Shown one piece after another: positions 34,001 through 45,896 of a stretch of 64,000 nucleotides of DNA. Location of the stretch: contig CM055190.1 of assembly GCA_029224185.1 (NCBI GenBank), forward strand, positions 1,672,060 to 1,736,059. The letters are read 5' to 3'. Numbering within the stretch: the first letter of the stretch is position 1; each line of letters starts with the position of its first letter. The DNA is from Karalla daura (Eukaryota > Chordata > Actinopteri > Chaetodontiformes > Leiognathidae). Below the pieces are notes generated by a model. The model worked only from the letters and a program-made list of their open reading frames with translations, had not been told where the DNA came from and did not search any database. Position numbers and translations under genes: made by a program.

Positions 34001-36609
34001 TGGTCCATAAACAGAAGATCCTCTGATCTCAGATCAGTTTGAACTGATCCAGTTTGTCTGCTGCAGTAGAAATATTTCTCTGAGCTCTGGTGGTTTCTCC
34101 TTTGATCCCAGGCTGATCTGAGATCAGCAGAGTGTTATTAACCTGTGTGGACATGAACAGGTGTATGAATGTTGATCTGACATGTGGATGATGTGTAGAA
34201 GGAGACATGATGATGATCAATAACAAGGACAAAGTCACTCCATCATGTTAGAGAGAAGCTCAGTGATCAGGACAGAGTCATGTTGAGCTCCACCTGATCA
34301 ACCTGAACTCATCTGATGGACTAAACATGGATTTTATCTTCATTTATTCTGTATTCAGGTTGAGTGGCTGCAGGTTGTCAGAGAGCAGCTGTGCTTCTCT
34401 GGCCTCAGCTCTGAAGTCCAACCCCTCCCATCTCAAACATCTGGATCTGAGCTTCAACAACCTGCAGGATTCAGAAGTGAAGGAGCTGTGTGATCTTCTG
34501 GAGAGTCCACTCTGTAGACTGGAGACTCTGAGGTCAGACTCCATGTTCTTCTTCTGTGCTGAGATCAACATGATGTGAAGGTTGTGGTGACTCTAAACTG
34601 CAGACATGAGGCTGATGTTCTCCCGATCCTCACTGAGATCTTCATCATCAACTCTGGTTCTTCTTCATGGTTTAGTCCAGTGACTGAGGCAGAGCAGTGG
34701 TGGCTCCACATTTCAAACCTTCACAGAAGAAGAAAAATCCTCCCTGGATAATTCACTCTGAAGCTCTTCAGCTCTCTCTGTTCACAGTGAATGAATCAAT
34801 CATCTGTATTCTAACATCAGACATAAACTCACGTCTTCACTATTTAGTTTCTTCCAACATGTGAATGAAGCTTCATGAAGCTGTTACTGACTGAAGAGTC
34901 TAAAGTGAAGATGCTTTGACCTGATGACTCCACTATTCTACCAGAAACATTCTTCATGTCTTCTCTTCTCCTTCCTCTGAACTTCATGCTGACACGTTGG
35001 TCCTCTGGAGACTTTGTCATGTACACTGGAGCCTGAAACAATGTGTGTGTGTGTGTGTGCGTGTGTGTGTCTGTTCTTCTTGCTGTTTGGCTGCTCAGCA
35101 GGAGTTAGTCCAGATGGAGAAACAGGTGGAGCTGCAGAGATGAAGACATGGAGTCACCAGGTCTTTACGGACGTCGCAGCACCTTGTCATTAACATCACT
35201 GAGAGCTCTTCTTCTCTGCTTGTAGTTCATCGTTCTGCTTCCTGTTGGCTCCAGATGTTTGGAGTTTTCAAACCTTCTTCAGCTCTGAGCAGATGATGAG
35301 ACACTGAGTAGATCCAGCAGGAACATTGTCTCCTGACCCGACTTAATTTATTCTTTATTCAGGTTGTATAACTGCAGGTTGTCAGAGATCAGCTGTGCTT
35401 CTCTGGCCTCAGCTCTGAAGTCCAACCCCTCCCATCTGGAACATCTGGATCTGAGTAAGAACAACCTGCAGGATTCAGGAGTGAAGGAGCTGTGTGGTTT
35501 TCTGCAGAGTCCACTCTGTAGACTGGAGACTCTGAGGTCAGTTCACTGACTCTGTTACTGTTGAACATCTGATGTTTCCATCAACAACTGAACCTGATTC
35601 ATGTTGAGTCAAAACTTTCATCTAGAAAACTGGAATTACTTTGTTCGTAGTTTCATCAGTTTTCTACTCATTTGAGTAATGTAAGTGAAGTTCACAAACA
35701 AATTACAAATATACAATACTAAAAATTCACTAAATGTAACACAAGACCAATGCTGAAGAGTGATGAAGATCGTATTTTATTTGTCTGAATCAGTCGGGCA
35801 GGGTTAATGAGCGTGGTCGTTTGTTTCGTCAGTGCTTTGGCATTCACATGCATCTGTGTCTAATGTATAACAGTGTGTTCTGTGTAGTGCAGTTGTACTA
35901 GTACTGTAGTAGTACTGTGTGCAGTCATTGGCTGAGAGTGTGAAGCTGACACTGATCTGATAGTTGTGCTAATCTGCTCCAGAGTTTTGCTCCTTGAGCG
36001 TAAGGTTTTATAAATGTGTACGACTTTTGACTTTAGTGTTTTTACAATCCAAAAAAAAACTGTAATATGAAATGTTGTGGTCCATAAACGGAAGATCCTC
36101 TGATCTCAGATCAGTTTGAACTGATCCAGTTCGTCTGCTGCAGTAGAAATATTTCTCTGAGCTCTGGTGGTTTCTCCTTTGATCCCAGGCTGATCTGAGA
36201 TCAGCAGAGTGTTATTAACCTGTGTGGACATGAACAGGTGTATGAATGTTGATCTGACATGTGGAGGATGTGTAGAAGGAGACATGATGATGATCAATAA
36301 CAAGGACAAAGTCACTCCATCATGTTAGAGAGAAGCTCAGTGATCAGGACAGAGTCATGTTGAGCTCCACCTGATCAACCTGAACTCATCTTATGGACTA
36401 AACATGGATTTTATCTTCATTCATTCTTTATTCAGGTTGAGGTGCTGCAGTTTGTCAAAGATCAGCTGTGCTTCTCTGGCCTCGGCTCTGAAGTCCAACC
36501 CCTCCCATCTCAAACATCTGGATCTGAGTGAGAACAACCTGCAGGATTCAGCAGTGAAGGAGCTGTGTGATCTTCTGGAGAGTCCACACTGTAGACTGGA
36601 GGCTCTGGA
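28084..36609 (+). CDS. FISNA-NACHT-LRR receptor (NLRC3-like)
   Basis: A cytoplasmic NOD-like receptor of the teleost-expanded type, inferred to act in innate immune sensing. Exon 1 (28084-28211) encodes 42 residues with an SEEPGPSDT segment common in this family. Exon 2 (28623-28723) encodes RKRSVESEEEQ. Exon 3 (28805-30596) carries FISNA (IYTELYITEG at 115-124), then NACHT with Walker A GVAGAGKT (175-182) and Walker B LFIFDGLDES (247-256), followed by the helical NACHT-associated region. Seven LRR exons follow: 31037-31210, 31410-31583, 31758-31931, 32406-32582, 34359-34532, 35363-35536 and 36436-36609. All are phase 2, 174 nt (one is 177 nt), and each encodes two LRRs. The total is about 1,080 residues up to the last one. 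No B30.2 or other final exon was recognised, and the 3' end is uncertain. No PYD or CARD precedes FISNA. Whether this copy is expressed is unknown. Confidence 0.88.
31604..31757 (+). pseudogene. LRR exon fragment (decoy acceptor), copy 1
   Basis: TTTATTCAGGTTGAGGGGCTGC matches the start of a real LRR exon (acceptor plus RLRGC). After that the sequence switches to an intron-like block, CCAGATGTTTGGAGTTTCC, and a stop follows. It looks like a recombination scar that left a usable-looking 3' splice site. Confidence 0.6.
32252..32405 (+). pseudogene. LRR exon fragment (decoy acceptor), copy 2
   Basis: A near copy of 31604-31757: an acceptor, RLRGC-coding bases and then the same CCAGATGTTTGGAGTTTCC block. 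A third copy of the downstream block, without the exon start, lies at about 35248-35362. Confidence 0.6.
32642..33228. mobile_element. MITE-like insertion in an NLR intron
   Basis: About 587 bp are present after the exon at 32406-32582 but absent from the paralogous intron after 35363-35536, where ATCTAGAAAACTGGAATTAC is continuous. The ends contain inverted GTTCTATT and AATAGAAC words and a GTAACCACAG/CTGGATTTAC pair. Inside are a (CA)n run and a stretch with CCGCCTCTGGCGG. There is no transposase. The family is not named here; it looks like a non-autonomous DNA transposon. Confidence 0.6.
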
Positions 36610-36650
36610 GTAAGACTCCATGTTCTTCTTCTGTGCTGAGATCAACATGA
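33605..36650. repeat. Tandem duplication of an LRR exon with its introns (about 2.07 kb offset)
   Basis: The block at about 33605-34650 (exon 34359-34532) recurs at about 35668-36720 (exon 36436-36609) with near identity, including a long non-coding stretch with TGAATCAGTCGGGCAGGGTT. Small indels separate the copies, for example an extra GTACTAGTACTGTAGTA in the second. Confidence 0.85.
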
Positions 36651-36659
36651 TGTGAAGGT

Positions 36660-39600
36660 TGTGGTGACTCTAAACTGCAGACATGAGGCTGATGTTCTCC
36701 TGATCCTCACTGAGATCTTCATCATCAACTCTGGTTCTTCTCCATGGTTTAGTCCAGTGACTGAGGCAGAGCAGTGTTTTCATTCATTCACTTTAAATCA
36801 TTCACTTTATTGTCTCCTGGTATCTGCTGCCACTGGGACCAGGACCTGGACCAGCAGCTGGAGACCAGATGAACTGGGCAGCAGAGCAGAGAACATGAAA
36901 TACTAGAACCTGTCCTGACAGATCTGACAGTGACTGAAGAGCAGCAGGAGCCAATCAGATAGGTGCAAATCTGGAAGGTTCTGCAGCGTTGTCTCCTGCT
37001 CACTCCCACGGGAGTGAAGCCCTGGTCCTGGTCCTGGTCCTGGTCCTGGTCCTGGTCCATCAAAGGACCAACACTAAGCCATCTGACCTGAGTCTGAATG
37101 TGTCTGTCAGAGCAGATGAAGCTCCAGAGACTGAGACTGTGGTGTGAAGAGCTCTGAAGCTCCCAGCACTGAGTCCATCATTCCAGGGAGCAGTGAGGAG
37201 CTCTGTCTCTGCAGCAGTGATGCCTTCAGGGACTCTCTCTCTGCTCTGTACGCTGCAGTACTGACTGCTGCCTGATGGGGGCGTCTCTGGACTCTGAGTC
37301 ATGACTCCTGCTCTGTCTTCTTCTCTTCTTCTCTCACCAGGTGGGGGTGGACTGATCTCTGAAGCAGCAGCAGCATCAGCTGGAGGGTGGAGAGGCTCTG
37401 ACTATGGCCTGATACTGGGAGCTGATACTGGGATGTGGTACTTGGAGCTGGAACTGGGAGGTGGAGTTAGAGCAGATCTTCTCCAGCAGCCACTGGACTT
37501 CTGACCACAACACCTCCACCAGAATCGCCAGGCACCTGCCAGGACCCTGTTGTTTTGCTGCATGCTGTTGCTCTCTTTCTCTTCTTCTTCTTCTCATGTA
37601 AAAAATGAGAAAATTTGGCACAAAGCTCCAGTCCCACACTGACCCCTGCTGGTGGACAGCTGCACATGCCTGCATGAACAGATACTGTTCTCCTCAACCA
37701 GGTGGCAGTGTTCTCCTGGATTTACATCAAACTCAGTTCTGAACACAAACCCCACCTCTTGTTCATGGAGCTGCTCTGTTGGTGTGCCTCTAGTGTTTTC
37801 CTCATCTTTTCTTTCATTTTTTTCTCTATGGTACTCAAACAAAAAAAAATACACACACACATACATACAAAGGTACTTTGTAGGCCACTGGGTCACCTGG
37901 ACCACAGGAGGGTTTAATTTATCTTAAGATGAGTTTCTTTATTTCTTCCTCGTAACATTAAAATGAAGACCTTAGAGACACTAATCCTCCAGCTGAGCCA
38001 TCTGGAGGGAGGTAGACAGCATGCAGGTCGACCGCCCTGGCTGAAACACAACTAGACTAAAACAAACAAAAACAAAACAGGCAAACAGAACTACCATCTG
38101 TAACCAGAACAACAGTGTAGCACCCCCAGAGCCCACCCCCATTATATTTGTTAATATTTATTATTTTCAAGACACAGCACACAAGGGGGGGTTGGGGGCT
38201 AATGGGCATCGAAAATTATACTTAATTCTTTATCTTCTTCTCCTTGAGCTGACCCTGGGTCACAGAGTGGAAGAGAGACCCTGATGGAATAAAGTCAGAG
38301 TTGCTGCTCTGCTTCCATTAGCTTTCATTAGCTTATATTAGCTTCCATTTGCTTTCATTAGCTTCTATTAGCTTCTATTAGCTTCCTCTTAATCCCAGGA
38401 ATCTCTAGGAGCTGCGTCAGTGAAACTGAAGTATTATTACAGAACTGTGAAGATGAATTTGTCCGAACAGGGGAGCAGCCTAAACCCTCAAAGAAGATGT
38501 GGGGTAGGGGGGTGCTCGTTTACAACAGTAACTGGGCTGGCAGCTCCTAGTCCACGTAGATAGAGGGGTAAGATTCCCGGACACCAGGCGGTTACATCAC
38601 TCCGGCTCAACATGGTCTTGATGTCCATGGCCAGTAGGCAGGTGGTGCTCCTTGAACTAAGTGTCTCCTCCTAATGGAGGAGGCTCAGGAGAGGAGGCAG
38701 TATGAGGACCTGGTAGCTGAAGGTGTGGAGAGCCTGCTGTGAGCCGACTGAGCTGGGCTGTAGGGGCTTTGCAGGGGTTTACGCCGGGTCCTGGGACTCC
38801 TTGGGATTTGTGGACTGCACGGGCAAAGAGCCATCAGGAACATGTTGGAGGCAGCTGAAAAGGCTTCAGTGCGCTACCTGGATCTACCTGGATCTACCTG
38901 GATCTACCTGGTGATCAGCAGTGATCGGTCTCTACGCTGTCACCTCTCTGCACTGCTTGGTCTTTTTTCAGCCAGTTTAACTGCGCAGTCTCAGCGATCC
39001 CTTCGCCAGTCTGAACCCCTGCTGAATTCCTTTGACTGGGACGCCAGACGCCATATTTCCAAAGGAGGTTTTTAACAGTGATGCCCCAGTTTCTCATGCA
39101 TTTAAAGACTGTCTCTGGCTGCAATCTAAGCAGTCTGAGCTCTCTTCCTGCCTCTTCTAAGCAGTACATGTAACTCCTAAAGAAACCCAACCTTATGTGA
39201 GGTGTACACTTACTATGTAATTACTATTCTTGTCCAAAATGTAGAGATTAATTAAGATCAAGTTTCGTTGTCCCTCACCTCACACATTTTAAACACATTT
39301 AAAATCATAATCCTTATGATTTTTGGATGTGTGAAACACTCTTTGTGCTTGGGAATCATGTTTAATTCAACCTGCAGTTTGACAAAGAAAAGGAGGCACA
39401 GCTGAATGAGGAGATGTTCAGGTCCATCTTTGAAATTCCTACTGCAGTGTTGCTTCTGCTGAGAAACAATGAAATCTAGTAAGTATGTTGAAATCACATC
39501 AGTCATGTTGCTATTTATAGAACTGATGCAACTCTCACAACGCCTCTACTTATCAGCTTTATTTTGCATCGATTATCGACTGAAGTCCCAGATAATGTAT

Positions 39601-40740
39601 GGATGAAATATAATATAGATTCAGTTCCTTTTGGGGATGAATAAAGTACTTATTTTATCCTGTATGTGAAGACAACTGACTGATTTCTGCTCATTCATTC
39701 ATATCATTCATCTCCAGCCACTTTCTTTCCTCTGGTGCCAGGACAGTGCAACTTCAGGAACATATTGCTTAAACACCCCAGATTAATTCCATTCCCATCT
39801 TAATTCATCCCGCCTCTCTCCTCTACTGTCTCAACAGTTGTTATGCAGAGGATGCTATGAAATGTTGTCCTCAGGAAGGATGTCGTCCTCCCTGAAATAA
39901 ATGATTGAATGTGTCGCGTGGGGGAGGCAGGGACAGAAATCGCTTTTTAATAAGGCTTGTCTGAATGGTTTAATTTGTGCAGACAGCAAGAAATGGAGAG
40001 AGCAGCTGTACCTCGGGGCCTCTCATCCAGCTGCCTCCAGTTAGTCTGTAGATGACCTCAGGGTTTTGTTTCTTTTTATCATGTGTATCGTGATGATCCC
40101 ACATGAGGATCGTGGGTTTGCATAGAGGGGCATGTTAAACCAACAAATACAGATTAAAGTTCTGTGAATGCTAAATATTATACACATGGGAAGATTCACA
40201 AATTATTAAAATGTTTGTCCTTCGTAGGTGATGTTGCATTTATATTGACTGAACCACTTAAAGGCTTTTTTGGCCTTGACAAACATCCACATGGTCATTG
40301 GAGACGGAGGTTTCAGTCCCATGCAAGGTTTCAATCATACTGTCAACAATATGTTTGTCTTATTCTATGATGTTTAGATATAGACTACCACGTTTATAAT
40401 TAGTCATAAATGCAGAGATAAGGGCTGACAGGCGCCTCATGCCAGCAGTGATGTCGTTGACAGCTTTGTGCTCAGTCTCATTGTTGTGTTTGCTGTGGTG
40501 TGGGCTCAACATCTGCCACCCACATCTGCAGGCCTCCAACTCACCAGCAGAGCCAGACAGGAGACAGCCAAGACAGACTCATTTATCACTATATTCTTAT
40601 TGCCATTACATCGGACTGTGGTTGCAGAGTGACCAGTTACCAGTCACCAGTTCCATGAGTGACCAGTTACTCCATTATTGAATCAGTCATTACACTGAGC
40701 CTTTTGTAACCTAACCTTCGCGTCTCAGTGACTCGTCGGG
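36660..40740. other. Region past the NLR exons, no gene recognised
   Basis: A missing terminal NLR exon could lie here, but no B30.2-like or other domain is visible. A (CCTGGT)n run at 37020-37057, a 12-bp (TTAGCTTCTA)-type repeat at 38330-38390 and a 12-bp GGATCTACCT repeat at 38878-38911 are present. Confidence 0.4.
37642..37656 (-). promoter_or_regulatory. CTCF-like motif, reverse orientation
   Basis: ACCCCTGCTGGTGGACA is the reverse complement of a CTCF-like core (CCACCAGCAGGGGT). With the forward motif at 26573 it forms a convergent pair around the NLR gene. Confidence 0.4.
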
Positions 40741-40749
40741 CGACGTGTG

Positions 40750-40840
40750 TTGTCACCTGTCCCGGTTTTCTCGGACTGTCCCGGGAAACAAAACATTCAA
40801 TTCTCTCGGGACACTGAATGTCCCGGAAGAATCGTCCCTG
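40750..40840. repeat. Cluster of TGTCCCGG words with a small palindrome
   Basis: TGTCCCGG or its complement appears four times in about 80 bp. CGGGACACTGAATGTCCCG (40807-40825) forms a seven-base stem. The following 40870-40970 is CpG-rich. It may be the end of a DNA transposon; the family is not assigned. Confidence 0.4.
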
Positions 40841-41790
40841 AATGTTTGTGTCTGTGTATTTGTCTGGATCCTACGTACGCAGATATGCCGCTAAATACAG
40901 CGCGCAGACGCGGCACGTTTTTGCGAGCCGCGCGGCCAAAGCAGCGCAAGCTTGTGCCGGCCTTTAGCGTTTCAGTATTGATCTCAAGCTCTTTTCAATT
41001 GACCAACAAAGTGACTACATTTCAGCACAAATGGGCCGTGAAGGGTAACCTTTGCCTCCAGTGTACAAATGGGGGCGTGAATGTTTGAATACGTATTTGA
41101 GACAATCACAAAAGCTCTGTATAAGAAGCGGCCAGTTTACTGTACACCACGAGCAAAACAGCAGCACGACATTCATGGAGACTTCAATGAGCTGCAGTAA
41201 ATGACATCTGAGCGTTTTAAAATACTGAGTCATATTTAGTCTGAGTCATACATCGATTTTTGCTATTCCTCCTACTCAGGCTCAACTCGTAAGTATAAAG
41301 ACTCTCCAGCTGATCATGAATACTGCTTCATGTTTATTGATTAAAGCTGCAAAGGAGATACTGTTCTGCCCAAGTAAGAATCTGAAATAGGATATGAAGA
41401 GCAGGGGATGGCAAGGGCAGGGACACATTATAACTACTTAACCATGGGAAAGCACACTCAGTTTGTATTGATTGATTGATTGATTGAAATGCCTATCTAC
41501 AAACACCCTAGCCCCACAACGAACCTGGAGGACTTGACTTTGGGCACCTCCAGGTCAGGTTCGGTGGCTGTAGCCAGGGAGGAGAAAGCTACAGAGCAGA
41601 GCCAGTGCGTTATTCTGTCACATTTGTGAGATTATGAGGTTTGGACTCGACTGGAGGCAGGACTGGGAATATAGCATTACATCTCATCCATTTTTTGTCA
41701 CGTCTTAAATATTTTCCAGGGTTTCCCCCAGAATTTTTTTCCCCGATGGTACCTGAACGCACCTCGCGTGACAGCGGCAACTAATCCTAC

Positions 41791-41797
<7 letters not shown>

Positions 41798-41821
<24 letters not shown>

Positions 41822-41962
41822 TTAATAATAATAATAAACCTATTTCAAATAAACAAGCAAACAAACAAACGATTAGCCTGGCTAGGGGGGGTGTAGGGCC
41901 TGCAGTCCTCCAGGGTTACAACACTTATTTTATTTAATGCCCTCCCTGAGTGTAATAACAGC

Positions 41963-42016
<54 letters not shown>
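41798..42016. repeat. (AAT)n and (TG)n microsatellites
   Basis: AAT trinucleotides at about 41798-41836 and a TG run at about 41966-42016. Confidence 0.9.
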
Positions 42017-42018
<2 letters not shown>

Positions 42019-42019
42019 C

Positions 42020-42240
42020 AGGGGTGCGATGTGTACCAACAGGCGTCCAGTGCCTGTCGCCAGAATGGAGCCGCTGCATGATTTATGAGGGGGCTGATTT
42101 CCAATCCCACCTCTTCACACCGTCCTGGAGCCTCCGGACCCGTTCAGTCACGACAACGCATGCGCACAGACTCAGGCGCACGCCGCCGCTCTCGCTTCAA
42201 TCCGCCCATGTGTACCTACCTGGGCAGACTGGTGCGTGAG
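42020..42240. promoter_or_regulatory. GC-rich segment with an NRF1-like site
   Basis: A locally CpG-rich stretch containing CGCATGCGCA (42157-42166), the NRF1 palindrome, and AGGCGCACGCCGCCG. It could be an isolated promoter or first exon, but no continuing exon was identified on either strand. Confidence 0.3.
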
Positions 42241-43190
42241 CTAAGAGGAACATGGTTTGATTGATTAACAGCACACGCACGTTCAGCTCATAAAGACTTC
42301 TTGAGATAGTGATATAAAACGGGACAGAGGGGATAGTGGGGAAAAACAGCAATAGCCATATGCTGTAAAAAGCAGTTTTGTGAATAATTTATCAAGGACG
42401 CATGGAGCGTCTCCAGAGGAAGAACGGAAAGCTGTTTGGATGATGGTTTGGTAAGAAGGAGAAGCTGGATTAATTAAGTGCAGAACACATGGAGGAGGAC
42501 GCGAGCAACAAAGATTCCTCTGGAGATTATTGCATTTATTTTAACTCACTGTAACTAATAATCATTGCCATTGTCAATAATCCATTCTTAGTGACTTTTG
42601 TTCAAACTCAGCATTGCTTGAGCATTGTCTCACGTTTTCACTAGTCTTTGACTATGAGGACAGTTCCTAACTGAGCTGAGGACTCAGGAGAAGAGGCATG
42701 GTCGTCTTCAGCAGAGATGTGATTCACAACTCGTATACAGTTTCATAATATAGTTTATGATAACACCGCAGCTCAGGTCGTACATTACACTTATGAGCGC
42801 AGAATGGTAGCTTCATCTCTATGCGCTCTGAGCCTGTGACACTATTTATCAGTGTGGAGAGCTTTAAGCCTGCTCTCTGCACATGATGTCCATATCCCAA
42901 ATGCACCTTACGTAACCCATCACTGGAAAAAAGATGTACATTCAGGCAGATCCACCTGACCGGGAAACACACTATCCCTCATAGTGCATTTCCCCAGATG
43001 GTTTTCCACCCTTCTCAAGCTCTAAATTCTGACTCCTTCATGTTCATATTAACCTCATTCAGTGGTTGGGAAAAACTGGGGCAAAGAATGGAACTGAAAA
43101 AAATATGTTTGCTGCTATCAGAAAGGTGTCATTACCTGTATGGATCATTAGCTTTAGAAAATAAGCAGTTCAGGTACAAACCTCAGAATA

Positions 43191-43203
43191 GCCCCCTGGT
43201 GGA
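43191..43203 (-). promoter_or_regulatory. CTCF-like motif, reverse orientation
   Basis: GCCCCCTGGTGG is the reverse complement of the CTCF core CCACCAGGGGGC. Confidence 0.45.
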
Positions 43204-43500
43204 TCATGAACACACTGTAATAACCCAGAAACTGTCAAATGTGAACTTATAAAGAGCCACAGTGTGACCAAGAGAGGAGGGAATTCATTCAACACTGATG
43301 GAGCATGACTGGAAAGACAACATGACAGTGATGCAGAGTTCAGTTTGTTTTCCTGCTCCAGTGCAGAAGGCGGCCAGGTACGACTCAAGATGGAGGAGAA
43401 AAAAACAAAAACATAAACAAACTGGGGTACCAATGGTAACAACTTCAATCCCCAATGGCTGGCAGCTACATGACCAACCTCCACTCATGTAGGCTTTCTG

Positions 43501-43533
43501 CCTAATCCTAACCCTAACCCTAACCCTAACCCA
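43501..43533. repeat. Short interstitial telomeric repeat
   Basis: About five CCCTAA units, most of them perfect. Confidence 0.9.
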
Positions 43534-45803
43534 GTAATGCTGCAAGTGAAGCTAAAATGAGAGCAATCCTTTTGCTATTCTCTCAGGTATAGCTAGTAAA
43601 GATGCTGCCGTATTCTGGAGCAGACCACACCAGTTCAATCTAGATATTTTGTTGTTGTTGTTGTTGTTGTCTTTTTTCCTTTGCCTGACAGCCAGCATGA
43701 GCTTGGCAGTAGTGTACCCGCTGTAATACTGTTGCATCACATATGTATGAACCACGCTCTACATCTGCACTGAACAGAACACACGTGTTGCATTTTTCAT
43801 TTATGAAGCAAATCCCTAAAGGATTGTGCATTATGTTTTTATCATGTAAACCTTTTTCTTTGTATTGCACAATTAGTTGTGTCATTTTCTTAAGCGTAAT
43901 CAAGCATGGCAGCTTGATTTATTTTGTATAGCTGGTAAGGGTCAGAATATGGAACCGTGCCATCACAGGAAGCCGTGCTTGCAGTTCATTATATGGCGCA
44001 ATTTGTGCTTTTTTTATGAAGCACGTTGTTTGTAAGCTGTCACTCTTATTGTTCCTTTCTTGTAAGTGTACACGTTGTCTCTGTAACTCTTCCTACAGGG
44101 ACAGACTACCTATGTCCTCTTCCTGTCCTCTTCCTGTCCTGTCTCCAGATGTTGCAATCCATTTCTAACAGCAGGAGATTGTTTTATTTTATTTTATTTT
44201 CAACTGATTGACTCACGCAGTATACTTTGTCACGTCTGCTGTTTTTTGGCTGTTTTTCAGGCAGAGAATAGATGAGAATAGCTGAAACGGAAAGAACACT
44301 CCTAATGGGGGAAAGAACCTGCAGTCACCCGAGACATAGGTGATGCCAATTAGCAGAGTTTGTCAGCAGGTCTGGCGATCGGCGCTCGGAGTCTACACAG
44401 CAGCATTAGACACTAAAAAGAGCCCAAAATGCATGAGCAGCATCAGCTGCTGCCTCAGCACTGCTTTCTCCCCCCTCCTGACCCTCCTGGACTTCCTCCG
44501 CTCTCTTTCTCTCCTCTATCAAAGAATAAGATGCTGTTTTACCTCCTACAGTGCAAACTGCCTGTTACGTCCTTTGTTGAAAACTACAATAATGCTTTTT
44601 TGGCACCTCAAGGCACCTCATCTGAGACCAGCATCCTTAAAATAACTGTAGCATGTTGTGTATTTTGAGTAGACATCTTCTCTCCCTGTAGGTTGAGATG
44701 TTAAAGGAAACATCCCGGCTCGTGGTCCCTCGTCACAGCACGTTGCATCCTGAGCCTTCGTCGGCTGCTTGCATGTGAACATGATGATTTACTCCACACA
44801 AACGACGCTCTGGCAGGTTAATGAAGCAACACTGACACTTTCACCACCAACATGCTCCATTAATTAGCTCTGGAAGGAGATGTCTTTGAAGAATTACAGC
44901 ATCTCAAGGACAAATATTCGTTTTGACATCACTTATTGGAAGCGGTTATAAAAGGTCTCCAGCCGGGAAGCGTAACCGGCCTATCAAGGGAGGTGAGAGG
45001 GAAAGCGATCTCTGTGTTGCACAGTCTGATGAGCCATAAAAACAGCCTCACATGAAGTCTTAATGATTTGGAAAGGTCGCAACCTTTTGTTTCAGACACA
45101 TAACAGGCAGTGGGAGGAGGAACCGGGAGGCGAGCAGAGCAATAAGAGAGCTAAATTGGCAGCAAGACACATGAATGAAGACTTGGATGGTGTTTCTGAC
45201 GGGCAAACCTGAACACAAATACGTCTCACATGACACATCGTGTTGCGTCTGAATTAGCTGTATATTTCCCTCCTGGTGGAGGAGATTATGAAAGAGTCAA
45301 AACGAGTCGTGCTGAGACACGACATGTGCCCGTGAAGAAGCAATTCAGCCATCTGGGTCTGGTGAATCGCTCTCAGGACGACACAGTCGAGATGTTTTCC
45401 TGGAGAAGTTGAGGAGTTCTGAAACGTCACTGATTTCCCCAGAGTTGAGAAATTTGTGATTCCACACAAGTCTCCCGAAGATGACATGTGACACGCTGAG
45501 GCAGTTCTGGGTTCAATTAAAGAAGTGCATCTGGAACGGCTCTCTGGGGTCTCCTCGCCTCGGCGTTTCAGGGGAGGCAAAATGTGTGAGGCTCTTTAGA
45601 AGGCACCTCCCTCGTTCTCATTGACCAGCCCGAACCAGGCCAAACAATGAAGCCAGCCTGAAACATCACATCGACGTCACAGGCTAATAGCAGCTCTCAG
45701 TCGGTATCAAAATTGTCATAATGTACATCCGTCCATTCTCTTATCCATTACATCGTGTCTGTCCTCAGCTCACATAAGGCCTGGAGGCAATGCACCCAGT
45801 ACA

Positions 45804-45896
<93 letters not shown>

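Larger units (their letters stand above)
31037..36609 (+). repeat. Array of seven same-phase LRR exons
   Basis: The first exon is divergent (GCGLSESHCEVV). The other six share SCASLASALKSNPSH and CRLET cores at near identity. Differences cluster in the two to four residues after RL at the exon start and in the LDLSxNNLQD loop. Introns are also shared: blocks around 31212-31409, 34150-34358 and 36227-36435 are near copies, as are those after exons at 31931, 34532 and 36609. Confidence 0.9.

Noticed and set aside
37301..37504. 67-codon ORF as a terminal NLR exon
   Set aside because: The frame continuing the LRR phase from the CACCAG acceptor stops after a few residues, and the ORF itself is low-complexity Gly-rich without a known domain.
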